From an uncultured Opitutia bacterium (GTDB lineage: Bacteria > Verrucomicrobiota > Verrucomicrobiia > Opitutales > UBA953), in NCBI GenBank assembly GCA_903853185.1, contig CAINSX010000137.1, positions 1 through 7,535 on the forward strand: a stretch of 7,535 nucleotides of DNA, read 5' to 3'. Positions 1 through 5,563 of the stretch are shown here, piece by piece. A program made the position numbers and the translations under genes. The notes under the pieces were generated by a model. The model had not been told where the DNA came from. It did not search any database and worked only from the letters and a program-made list of their open reading frames with translations. The first letter of the stretch is position 1. Each line of letters begins with the position of its first letter.

Positions 1-1
1 C

Positions 2-133
2 CTCTGGCCGTTCTATCGCCACGGCGTCACCATCGTTGTCGGCGCGCCGATGGATCCCGCCGGCGACGTGAAAGAGCGTACGAAGGCGTTGAAGGCGGCG
101 GTCGAAGCGTTGAAACCGGCAAATCGAGTATAG
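2..133 (+). CDS. C-terminal end of a possible glycerolipid acyltransferase (5' truncated)
   Basis: This is an open frame entering from the left edge and ending at TAG (131-133), leaving 43 residues. It begins LWPFYRHG, continues VTIVVGAPMDPAGD, and ends in an amphipathic helix rich in Ala, Lys and Glu. A short beta strand followed by 'G.P.dP' and a terminal helix resembles the end of PlsC-type lysophospholipid acyltransferases, where a V-x-V-x-x-G-x-P-(I/L)-x-P stretch follows the last conserved block. The catalytic HX4D motif would lie outside the window, so the family call is an inference from a short tail. The codon pattern looks genuinely coding. The stop codon lies inside a 7-bp tandem repeat array, so the last residues (NRV) may derive from repeat sequence. 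The gene converges on the ThuA-like gene. Confidence 0.45.
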   Translation, partial: LWPFYRHGVTIVVGAPMDPAGDVKERTKALKAAVEALKPANRV

Positions 134-153
134 AGTATGGAGTTTGGAGTATA
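126..153. repeat. Degenerate 7-bp tandem repeat (4 units)
   Basis: Four head-to-tail heptamers, GAGTATA, GAGTATG, GAGTTTG and GAGTATA, run without gaps. The array overlaps the stop codon of the partial upstream gene (TAG at 131-133). A related three-unit array is at 1305-1325 in the same orientation. Short degenerate heptamer arrays between genes occur in several bacterial groups; their role here is unknown. Confidence 0.75.
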
Positions 154-163
154 GACGGCCGGA

Positions 164-184
164 GGACAGCACGTGGTGCTGTCC
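164..184. terminator. Perfect hairpin between convergent genes (REP-like or bidirectional terminator)
   Basis: GGACAGCAC (164-172) and GTGCTGTCC (176-184) form a perfect 9-bp stem around a 3-nt loop, GTG. It lies 30 bp past the stop of the left gene and 8 bp from the stop of the ThuA-like gene, where a shared terminator is expected. There is no T tract on either side, so a classical intrinsic terminator is not supported. The compact, GC-rich, nearly loop-free form also suits a repetitive extragenic palindrome. Only one copy is visible here, so repetitiveness cannot be shown. Confidence 0.55.
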
Positions 185-192
185 CTACTTCA

Positions 193-1275
193 TCACTTGA
201 TTCCGGGGAGGCGGTCGAAGGGGATGCGGAGGTAAAAGCCGAGGCCTTCGGAGGACTTGTAGAGGATGCCGACGCCGGTGGCTTCGACGGACTTCGGGTC
301 GACGCCGGGGGCGGTGAGCAGGAAGGCCTTGGTCTCGGCGAGCGCCTGAGGGATGGGGGTGCCGTGTTCGAGCGCGTGTTCGAGACGTTCCTGATACGAG
401 GAGCATTCGGCCATGCGCTTGGTGATGAGTGGGTCGCCGGCGGGGCGATTGGCCGCGGGCTTCGCGACGGGCTTCAACTTCTCGAATTCCTCGGGCAGAT
501 CGAGATCCTTGAGTTCCATCTTCACCGACGCGCCGGCGGCGGGTATTTCGACTTGGGCGGCCCAGAGCACACCGTTGACGATCAGGCGACGGAAGGGTTC
601 GGAGGCGAGGTTGTCGTGGAAGTGCAGGCCGACGAAGCCGAAGGAACGGCCGTGGTCGGGGCGTTCGTAGGCCCAACCGACCGGGTAATCCTTGCCGCCG
701 ACCATCGCCAGTGCGACGGGCTTGGCCGCCGGCAGGAAGCGCAGGTCATAGTACCACTCGTCGCGGATCGGGAAATCCGTCCAGCCTCGGCTGATCGGAT
801 GCGAAGCGTCGGCGACGCGTACCGTGCTCGGCTCGACCTTGTAGCGGGAGAAGCCGCCTTTCTGCGCGTTGAAATGTCCGCCGAGCGCCTTGAGCCAAGG
901 ATCGCCGGCGGCAGGTTCGGCGGAGCCAGTGCCCCAGTGGAGGGCGACGAGGCCGATGCCGTGGTCGATGAGCGCCTGGGCCTGGGTGGCGTGGGCGGGC
1001 GCGAAGAAGACGTCACCGCCGAGCTTATCGTGCAGGACCACCGCCGCGACACCGTCGAAGGCGTGCGGATCAGTCGGCCAGCCGCGGGCGACGACCGTCT
1101 CGAAGTCGCCGTTCTGCTTGAGCCACTTCGCGATCAGTTCGCAGTCGGGGAGATAGGTATGGGAACGGTAGCCGTGGTCCGGCGGCTGGCCGATGAGCAG
1201 GACCTTGACCGGCGCGGCGAAGGCCTGGGCGAAGGTGAGCAAGGAGAGCCAGAGCAGGATGACGGGGCGGTTCAT
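193..1275 (-). CDS. Secreted ThuA-like domain protein
   Basis: A 360-residue protein. Residues 1-21 are a Sec signal peptide (a hydrophobic run, then AFA-AP), which chooses this ATG over in-frame upstream starts that would add 71 residues of unlikely sequence. Residues 23 to about 245 match the ThuA-like fold, which is related to class I glutamine amidotransferases. Visible features are a first strand VKVLLIG, a VALHWGTG segment (110-117), a PVGWAYERPDHGRSFGF segment (198-214) and the family's closing pattern with FRRLIVNGVLWAA (228-240). ThuA was named for trehalose utilisation in rhizobia, and secreted versions are common in Planctomycetes and Verrucomicrobia, usually tied to sugar metabolism. 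The substrate here is unknown. Residues 250-360 form an extension I do not recognise. No Shine-Dalgarno motif is seen. The gene is divergent from the CxxC protein and flanked on both sides by heptamer arrays. Confidence 0.85.
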   Translation of the reverse strand: MNRPVILLWLSLLTFAQAFAAPVKVLLIGQPPDHGYRSHTYLPDCELIAKWLKQNGDFETVVARGWPTDPHAFDGVAAVVLHDKLGGDVFFAPAHATQAQALIDHGIGLVALHWGTGSAEPAAGDPWLKALGGHFNAQKGGFSRYKVEPSTVRVADASHPISRGWTDFPIRDEWYYDLRFLPAAKPVALAMVGGKDYPVGWAYERPDHGRSFGFVGLHFHDNLASEPFRRLIVNGVLWAAQVEIPAAGASVKMELKDLDLPEEFEKLKPVAKPAANRPAGDPLITKRMAECSSYQERLEHALEHGTPIPQALAETKAFLLTAPGVDPKSVEATGVGILYKSSEGLGFYLRIPFDRLPGIK

Positions 1276-1304
1276 CGTGCGGGCAGTGTTGGGGAGAGCC
1301 GGTG

Positions 1305-1325
1305 GAGTTTCGAGGATAGAGTATG
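1305..1325. repeat. Degenerate 7-bp tandem repeat (3 units), second copy
   Basis: Three head-to-tail heptamers, GAGTTTC, GAGGATA and GAGTATG, sit in the 121-bp spacer between the divergent ThuA-like gene and the CxxC protein gene. They are related to the array at 126-153 and run in the same direction, so the two arrays form direct repeats around the ThuA-like gene. The units are less alike here than in the first copy. The array may overlap promoter sequence for either gene; no clear -35/-10 pair was seen. Confidence 0.55.
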
Positions 1326-1396
1326 GGCGCAGGGCCGGGCGCTCGCTTTGGCGCGCCCACGCTTGCACGATGGCGTCGGCGGGCCAGTATCGATCC

Positions 1397-2299
1397 ATGA
1401 AGCTCTGGCTAGCCATTGCGGGTGCCGTCCTCGCCGTCTGGGCGCAGGCGGCGCCGTCGGTGCCGGTCGAGACGTTCGTGGTGAGCAAGCTTTCGCCTTC
1501 GGGCGCCTACCCGCAGAAAGACTTCGCTGTCCTTTGGTCGGCCTTCCGTCAGCAATATCGCATCGGCGCCAACGGCACGTTGGTGCAGCAGGATTACGCC
1601 CGCACGCTCATCCGCAAGGTCGACGAGAACAGCCCCTTTGCGTTCTCTGACCTCACGCGGCTCTTCGGCGACAACGCCGTGGGCAAGACGGGGCAGATGC
1701 GCGCGGAAGGCGCCGAGCTGCAACGGACGCCCCTCAAGGTCTTGCGCACGCCTAAGGAGGCGGCCGAGCATGCGCGTGATGTGACGTGCCGGATGGCTGA
1801 GGTCCAAGTCGGATCGGCTTTGTCCGATCGGCTGGTCGGTGCGCACGCCGCGGTGTTCCTCCGTAAGGTGCCCAACGAATTCGACAAGGCACTCGGCGCC
1901 GACGATTTCGCCGGCTCGTTCAAGAATACGCCGGTCACGATTTTCCTGACGGATCCGGACGTCGTGCCTTTCGGGACGATCAAGGCGCACGTTGAACCGA
2001 CGGACGGTGGGTTCAATCAAGTCGGCGAGCTCGCGGATTCGAAGGCGAACCAGGACCGCTTCCTGGCGGCGCTTAAGGCCGGCGCGGAGTTCAAGGTCTT
2101 CTGGTTCAGGGAAGGCCTGTGTTATGTGTGCAAGGGTTCGGGGCTTGTCGCCGGCAATTTCGATCAGAAGGGGAAGGGCGCGCGGGCATTCCAGCTCAGC
2201 GGGGGGTCGCTCGCCGTGGATGAGAAGTGTAAGACCTGTGGGGCCAGCGGCCGTCTGCCCCGTGGGCATGTGAGCGGGCTGGTGTGGGAGAAGAAGTGA
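1397..2299 (+). CDS. Exported protein with paired DnaJ-type CxxC zinc knuckles
   Basis: A 300-residue protein. Residues 1-19 are a signal peptide (MKLWLAIAGAVLAVWAQA, then AP), which fixes this ATG rather than an in-frame start 68 codons upstream inside the divergent spacer. Near the C-terminus are CYVCKGSG (242-249), an exact DnaJ-type CxxCxGxG repeat, and CKTCGASG (278-285), a CxxCxxxG repeat. Two such knuckles 32 residues apart could bind one zinc through four cysteines. One further cysteine is at 131. The middle (30-240) is a mixed alpha/beta region that I cannot assign, and there is no J domain. In DnaJ the cysteine repeats help bind unfolded protein; a similar role outside the cytoplasm is only an inference. 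No Shine-Dalgarno motif precedes the start. The gene ends 7 bp from the convergent small gene. Confidence 0.8.
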   Translation: MKLWLAIAGAVLAVWAQAAPSVPVETFVVSKLSPSGAYPQKDFAVLWSAFRQQYRIGANGTLVQQDYARTLIRKVDENSPFAFSDLTRLFGDNAVGKTGQMRAEGAELQRTPLKVLRTPKEAAEHARDVTCRMAEVQVGSALSDRLVGAHAAVFLRKVPNEFDKALGADDFAGSFKNTPVTIFLTDPDVVPFGTIKAHVEPTDGGFNQVGELADSKANQDRFLAALKAGAEFKVFWFREGLCYVCKGSGLVAGNFDQKGKGARAFQLSGGSLAVDEKCKTCGASGRLPRGHVSGLVWEKK

Positions 2300-2330
2300 G
2301 CGCCGTTCAAGGACCGCCAACCTCGCTCAC
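2296..2330. terminator. Inverted repeat spanning two convergent stop codons
   Basis: GTGAGCG (2296-2302) and CGCTCAC (2324-2330) are perfect 7-bp complements separated by 21 bases. The interval holds both the end of the CxxC gene's TGA (2297-2299) and the stop of the small opposite gene (2307-2309). The right arm can instead pair with GTGAGC at 2347-2352. The position suits a bidirectional terminator, but there is no T tract and the right arm is inside the small gene's coding sequence. Chance is possible. Confidence 0.3.
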
Positions 2331-2564
2331 CTGTCTCGCTGGTGACGTGAGCTGCAGGTGTTTCACTGGTTCCATCGCCGCGAAGATCGGGCGGCCGTTG
2401 GCGCTGAGGATTGAGACCACTTCGTCGCCCTGGGGGAGCAGGTGCCAGAGTTCGGTGCTGAGGATGAAAGACTTGCCGGACTTCAGCTTCACGCAGAGCA
2501 GGCGGGAATAAGGAACGACGGTGGCAGGGCGTTCGGTGCGAGGCTGAAGAAGGTGGAAAGGCAT
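2307..2564 (-). CDS. Small conserved-looking hypothetical protein (85 aa)
   Basis: An 85-residue protein of unknown family. It has alternating hydrophobic stretches suggesting short beta strands (RLLCVKLKSG, KSFILSTELWHLL, DEVVSILSANGRPIFAAM). There is no signal peptide or membrane segment, and the C-terminal tail (70-85) looks disordered. Support for it being real is an ideal ribosome-binding site, GGGAGG, placed 8 nt before the ATG. Its composition is also more protein-like than the Arg/Pro-rich overlapping frames on both strands. It lies 57 bp downstream of the Sel1-repeat gene on the same strand, so the two may be cotranscribed. A small beta-barrel or DNA/RNA-binding role would be a guess. 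Confidence 0.6.
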   Translation of the reverse strand: MPFHLLQPRTERPATVVPYSRLLCVKLKSGKSFILSTELWHLLPQGDEVVSILSANGRPIFAAMEPVKHLQLTSPARQVSEVGGP

Positions 2565-2572
2565 GAGGAAAG

Positions 2573-2578
2573 CCTCCC
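2573..2578 (-). promoter_or_regulatory. Strong Shine-Dalgarno site of the 85-aa gene
   Basis: Read on the minus strand this is GGGAGG, followed by an 8-nt spacer (CTTTCCTC) and ATG at 2564-2562. It is the clearest ribosome-binding site in the window and decides the start of the small gene. Most neighbouring genes lack one. Confidence 0.65.
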
Positions 2579-2621
2579 GGCCGCGGGGTCACCGTCAAAG
2601 GACAACCTCTGGGGTCTTTTT

Positions 2622-3452
2622 CTAGGGCTTTTCCTTCTTAGGCACGAAGGACTTCGCCTTCTTTTCGGCCTCGGCCACCTGTTCCTGAGTCAGTTTCTGG
2701 AGCAGTCGTTCGCGCAGGAGTTTGCGTGAAGCGGGCGTATGGCCGTCCAGCTTACCCTCCGTCGACGCGGCGGGATCGGCATCGGCGATCAGCGACCACT
2801 TATAGGCGGCCACTGGATCATGGAGGGTGTAATAGAGCAGGCTGGCCAAGGTGGCTTGGGCTTCGCGATGTCCTTGGAGGGCGGCACGTTCTAGCCAGCG
2901 GCCGGCTTCCTGCGAGTTTGCCGGGATTACTGGTATCGAGACGAAGCGAATGGAAGGCATCGCCCCTCTGGACAGGTCTTCGCCGGTCAGCGCTGAAAGC
3001 ACATGAGGGGAGAACTGCATTCCATGGGTCCCTGGGTCCAGGTGGATGACTTGATCCATGCCGAGGCGGTAGATGACCCCGAGGAGGTTTTGGGCGTCGG
3101 CGGAGCCGGTCTCGGCGCTGCGGCGGGCGTTGCCGAAGGCGACGCCGACGTCGATGGGGCGTTTCTTCGCTTCGGCGGCCGCGAAGGAGGCGTCTTCTTT
3201 TGCGCGTCGTTCGGCCGCCTCTTTGGCGCGGGCGGCCTCCTGTTCACGACGCAGCTTGGTGGCACGCTGATTTTCTTCCATTTCACGTCGGAAGCGTTCG
3301 TTGATTTCCTTGGAGCGCTTCTGGGATTCGGCGACACGCTCCTGTTCCGCGATGAGCACGAGGCGGGCGAAATAGGCGAACAAGACGACCGCCGCCACGG
3401 CGAGCATGACGAACATCCCTTTGATGAGCGGCTTGAGCGGATTGGCAGCCAT
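2622..3452 (-). CDS. Membrane-anchored coiled-coil protein with Sel1-like repeats
   Basis: A 276-residue protein. One transmembrane helix spans about 12-36 after a short basic N-terminus. Residues 37-97 are a charged, Glu/Arg/Ala-rich helix predicted to form a coiled coil. Sel1-like repeat helices follow. One is around 107-131 (ARRSAETGSADAQNLLGVIYRLG), and a fuller one is at 183-224 with the typical AGRWLERAALQGHREAQATL then DPVAAYKWSLIA pattern. The tail LTQEQVAEAEKKAKSF (254-269) is common at the end of Sel1-repeat proteins. The region between the repeats (132-181) is an unassigned insertion. Sel1 repeats are protein-interaction scaffolds, often in envelope or signalling complexes; the partner is unknown. 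No Shine-Dalgarno motif precedes the ATG. The small 85-aa gene follows on the same strand, and a divergent spacer separates it from the phosphatase gene. Confidence 0.8.
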   Translation of the reverse strand: MAANPLKPLIKGMFVMLAVAAVVLFAYFARLVLIAEQERVAESQKRSKEINERFRREMEENQRATKLRREQEAARAKEAAERRAKEDASFAAAEAKKRPIDVGVAFGNARRSAETGSADAQNLLGVIYRLGMDQVIHLDPGTHGMQFSPHVLSALTGEDLSRGAMPSIRFVSIPVIPANSQEAGRWLERAALQGHREAQATLASLLYYTLHDPVAAYKWSLIADADPAASTEGKLDGHTPASRKLLRERLLQKLTQEQVAEAEKKAKSFVPKKEKP

Positions 3453-3531
3453 AGGGTAGAGTTAGGGGTAGGATGGCGAGAGGGCAACGCCGGAGGGGCG
3501 CAGCCTCGTCGCCACAGGGCGAAATCCCGGG

Positions 3532-3548
3532 GGTTTACTCAGGTTTAC
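3532..3548. repeat. Direct repeat GGTTTAC with 10-bp period
   Basis: GGTTTAC occurs at 3532-3538 and 3542-3548, one helical turn apart, in the 212-bp divergent spacer between the Sel1-repeat gene and the first phosphatase gene. This geometry suits a regulator binding tandem half-sites on one DNA face. The motif is short and no regulator is encoded nearby, so this is a weak call. Confidence 0.25.
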
Positions 3549-3622
3549 GAGGGGCAGGAGGGTTCGGGCTTGCGTTCTCGGGGGCGCCTTCGCTGCCAGA
3601 AGTTTTCGCAAATTTGTCACCC

Positions 3623-3642
3623 GATGCGTTCGGTATCGCATC
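3623..3642. promoter_or_regulatory. Inverted repeat upstream of the first phosphatase gene
   Basis: GATGCG (3623-3628) and CGCATC (3637-3642) are perfect complements around an 8-base centre, ending 22 bp before the phosphatase ATG. It could be an operator or a 5' leader hairpin. A TTGTCA hexamer (3614-3619) just upstream resembles a -35 box, but no well-spaced -10 box was found, so the promoter is not defined. Confidence 0.3.
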
Positions 3643-3664
3643 TTGGCGCGTTTAAAATGGTCAC

Positions 3665-4273
3665 ATGGTCGCCCCAGCTAAGCCAAGTCTACGCCAGTGG
3701 TTGCTCTGGGTGTCTTCCGCCGTGGTGTTCACCGTGGTCGTGGTTCCGCTCTCGTTCTACGGGCTCCTGCATCTCGACCACAATAGTCATGAGGTCGAGC
3801 CCGGCCTGATCTACCGTTCAGCTCAGCTGCCAGCGGCGGAGTTCGTCAATCTAGCGAAGCGGGTCGGCCTGCGTACGGTTATCAATCTCCGTGGAGAGAA
3901 CAGCGGACGAGAGTGGTACGATGACCAATTTCGCGCGGCTCAAGGCCTGGGAGTCGGCTTTGTGAACTATCGCATGAGTGCCTCGAAGGAGCTGACCCCT
4001 GCGCAGATGGCCGAGCTCGCCCAGATCCTGCGTGATGCGCCCAAGCCGGTTCTCATCCACTGTGGTTCGGGGTCAGACCGGACCGGTCTGGCTTGCGCAC
4101 TCTATCTTTTTGACGCTGGTTATCCGGCCGAGGCGGTCGCCTATCAGCTGTCGCTGCGCTTCGGACATTTCCCTTATCTCTGGAGCGGTTCGTGGGCTAT
4201 GGATAATAGTCTCAAGGCCTATAGGGATCATCTGCGCGCCGCCAGCCGAGGCTTGGCCGCCGCGGGGAACTGA
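3665..4273 (+). CDS. Membrane-anchored CX5R dual-specificity/tyrosine phosphatase (paralog 1)
   Basis: A 202-residue protein. Basic residues K6 and R10 precede a transmembrane helix (about 11-34), so the positive-inside rule places the catalytic domain in the periplasm. The domain contains HEVEPGLIYRS (42-52), the strand-loop TVINLRGE (71-78), WYD (84-86) and the P-loop HCGSGSDRTG (132-141), with nucleophile Cys133 and Arg139 in the C-X5-R signature. The conserved Asp86 is a candidate general acid. The overall pattern is that of the bacterial DSP/Siw14-like phosphatase superfamily, whose members act on phosphotyrosine, inositol phosphates or phospholipids. Substrate cannot be told here. GTG of the permease gene follows 3 nt after the stop, implying translational coupling. 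A paralog lies at 6885-7490. No Shine-Dalgarno motif was seen; an overlapping ATG at 3657 is in another frame. Confidence 0.85.
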   Translation: MVAPAKPSLRQWLLWVSSAVVFTVVVVPLSFYGLLHLDHNSHEVEPGLIYRSAQLPAAEFVNLAKRVGLRTVINLRGENSGREWYDDQFRAAQGLGVGFVNYRMSASKELTPAQMAELAQILRDAPKPVLIHCGSGSDRTGLACALYLFDAGYPAEAVAYQLSLRFGHFPYLWSGSWAMDNSLKAYRDHLRAASRGLAAAGN

Positions 4274-4276
4274 TCA

Positions 4277-5422
4277 GTGCGCCTTCTCGACCGTCACGTC
4301 CTGAAGGAATGCGCGTTGGCCTGCTCGCTGGCGACCGGGGCTTTCGTCTTCGTGTTACTGGGTGGCAATATCGTCCAGATGGTGCTTGGGGCGGTCTCGT
4401 CCGGTCGCGTCACTTCATGGGAAGCCTGCGAACTGATCGCGCTGCTCTTCCCGACGGTGCTGCCGTATGCCTTGCCGATGGGGGTGCTGACCGGTGTCCT
4501 ATTGACATTCGGACGGATGGGGGCGGACGGGGAGATTACTGCCATGAAGGCTTCTGGCGTCTCCCTTTGGCGGATCGCCAGCCCCGTTTGGATTCTCGCG
4601 GCCTTGTTGGCTATCGCTTCGCTCTGGCTCAACCTCGAGGCCGGTCCGGCCTCGGAAGATGGTTTCCAGAAGATCCTGCTCGGTTCCGCCCAACTGACGC
4701 CTGCCGGCCTCATCCAGCCCGGTAAGCTCAACCGCCAGTTCCAAGGCCTGTTGATCCGCGCCGAGGCCAAGGATGGCGAGACGCTGAAGCGCTTTCATCT
4801 CTGGCAGGTGGACGAACATGGCAAGGTGCTCCAGTCCTTGCGGGCGGCGGAGGCGCGCCTCACCAAGGTGACAGACTCCGCGGGATTTTCGTTCCTCAAG
4901 GTGGAGATGCGCGATGCCAAGATGAATAGCCGCCCCGGTGACGGCGACACGCTTGCGCATCCGGAAAATTTCGTCACCGCCCAGCAGACCGTCTTGGAAG
5001 TGCCACTGGGCCAGCGTTCGGACGTAAAAGGCACCTATGTGAAGCGCTTGCGCATGATGACGGGAGGCGAATTGCTCGCGGCGATGGAGACCGGTTGGCA
5101 ACTGCCGGATAAGCCGACGCCTGAGCAACGGGCGACCGACCGGATGAGGCTCGCCGTACAATTCATGTTCCGCGTGGCGACCGCTCTGTCCGTGCTGTCC
5201 TTGACGATGCTCGCGGTTCCTCTGGCTGTCGCGGTCGGCCGATCCGAGACGAGCGTGAACGCCGGCTTGGCCTTGGGGGTCGCGCTGACATACTATCTGC
5301 TGACGTCGATGGCGAGTTGGGTGAAGGATCCTGGTTGGCATCCTGAGGTCCTAGTGCTTCTTCCCAACGTAATGCTGGCAGTCGCTGCCTGCCTGTTGAT
5401 GAGGAAAGCCGCGAAGCATTGA
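4277..5422 (+). CDS. LptF/LptG-family lipopolysaccharide export permease
   Basis: A 381-residue protein that starts at GTG, 3 nt after the phosphatase stop, with a weak GGGGA site 8 nt upstream. The N-terminus RLLDRHVLKE is typical of LptF/LptG/YjgP-YjgQ permeases. Three transmembrane segments (about 12-40, 52-78, 100-120) surround the family signature FGRMGADGEITAMKASGVS (78-96). A periplasmic beta-rich domain (about 121-290) follows, then three more segments (about 292-320, 327-346, 357-376). Length and six-helix layout match the family. With the LptB ATPase, such permeases extract lipopolysaccharide from the inner membrane and pass it to LptC/LptA. LptF and LptG cannot be told apart here, and the usual second permease is not adjacent, so it must be elsewhere if present. 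The gene evidently shares a transcript with the phosphatase. Confidence 0.88.
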   Translation: MRLLDRHVLKECALACSLATGAFVFVLLGGNIVQMVLGAVSSGRVTSWEACELIALLFPTVLPYALPMGVLTGVLLTFGRMGADGEITAMKASGVSLWRIASPVWILAALLAIASLWLNLEAGPASEDGFQKILLGSAQLTPAGLIQPGKLNRQFQGLLIRAEAKDGETLKRFHLWQVDEHGKVLQSLRAAEARLTKVTDSAGFSFLKVEMRDAKMNSRPGDGDTLAHPENFVTAQQTVLEVPLGQRSDVKGTYVKRLRMMTGGELLAAMETGWQLPDKPTPEQRATDRMRLAVQFMFRVATALSVLSLTMLAVPLAVAVGRSETSVNAGLALGVALTYYLLTSMASWVKDPGWHPEVLVLLPNVMLAVAACLLMRKAAKH

Positions 5423-5480
5423 GAGGTGAAAGGGTTTTCAGGGGTAAAGTTGGCGCTGCAAGTCAGCCCGAGGATGCCGA

Positions 5481-5498
5481 GATGGCCTGCTGGTCATC
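5481..5498. other. Stem-loop in the spacer after the permease gene
   Basis: GATGGCC (5481-5487) and GGTCATC (5492-5498) form a 7-bp stem with one G-T wobble around a TGCT loop. It lies in the 141-bp spacer between the permease and serine hydrolase genes. No T tract follows, so it may be a weak or factor-dependent terminator, a leader hairpin of the next gene, or chance. Confidence 0.3.
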
Positions 5499-5563
5499 GA
5501 TTCCGTCGTTCCGCCACTAGGGCTTTGGTTTGCAAGGGTGGGCCGGGGCGGAAGACTCGGCTC

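Noticed and set aside
364..1650. Long plus-strand open frame of 428 codons opposite the ThuA-like gene
   Set aside because: Its product is a Gly/Glu/Arg-rich string without domains, and it overlaps a clear ThuA-domain gene and the start of the CxxC protein. It is an antisense artefact of GC-rich codon usage.
1409..2320. Minus-strand open frame of 303 codons opposite the CxxC protein gene
   Set aside because: Arg/Leu/Glu-rich shadow with no motif; the plus strand has a signal peptide and ordered cysteine knuckles.
2164..2598. 144-codon minus-strand frame overlapping the 85-aa gene
   Set aside because: Pro/Arg/Ser-rich composition typical of a wrong frame; the 85-aa frame has a strong ribosome-binding site.
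2586..2621. Possible plus-strand intrinsic terminator (GACAACCTCTGGGGTC followed by TTTTT)
   Set aside because: The stem is mismatched or only about 3 bp, and no plus-strand gene ends just upstream.
3473..3655. 60-codon plus-strand frame in the divergent spacer
   Set aside because: Arg/Gly/Ala-rich, with no ribosome-binding site and no recognisable fold. A leader peptide cannot be excluded but is not supported.
3003..3809. Plus-strand open frame of 268 codons across the Sel1-repeat gene, spacer and phosphatase start
   Set aside because: Gly/Phe-rich shadow sequence that crosses an intergenic spacer and overlaps two well-supported genes.
4499..5341. Minus-strand open frame of 280 codons opposite the permease gene
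   Set aside because: His/Arg/Gln-rich shadow; the permease frame has family motifs and membrane segments.
5426..5563. N-terminal extension of the serine hydrolase by 46 codons
   Set aside because: The extension is Arg-rich and would bury the signal peptide internally. The ATG at 5564 directly begins a signal peptide.
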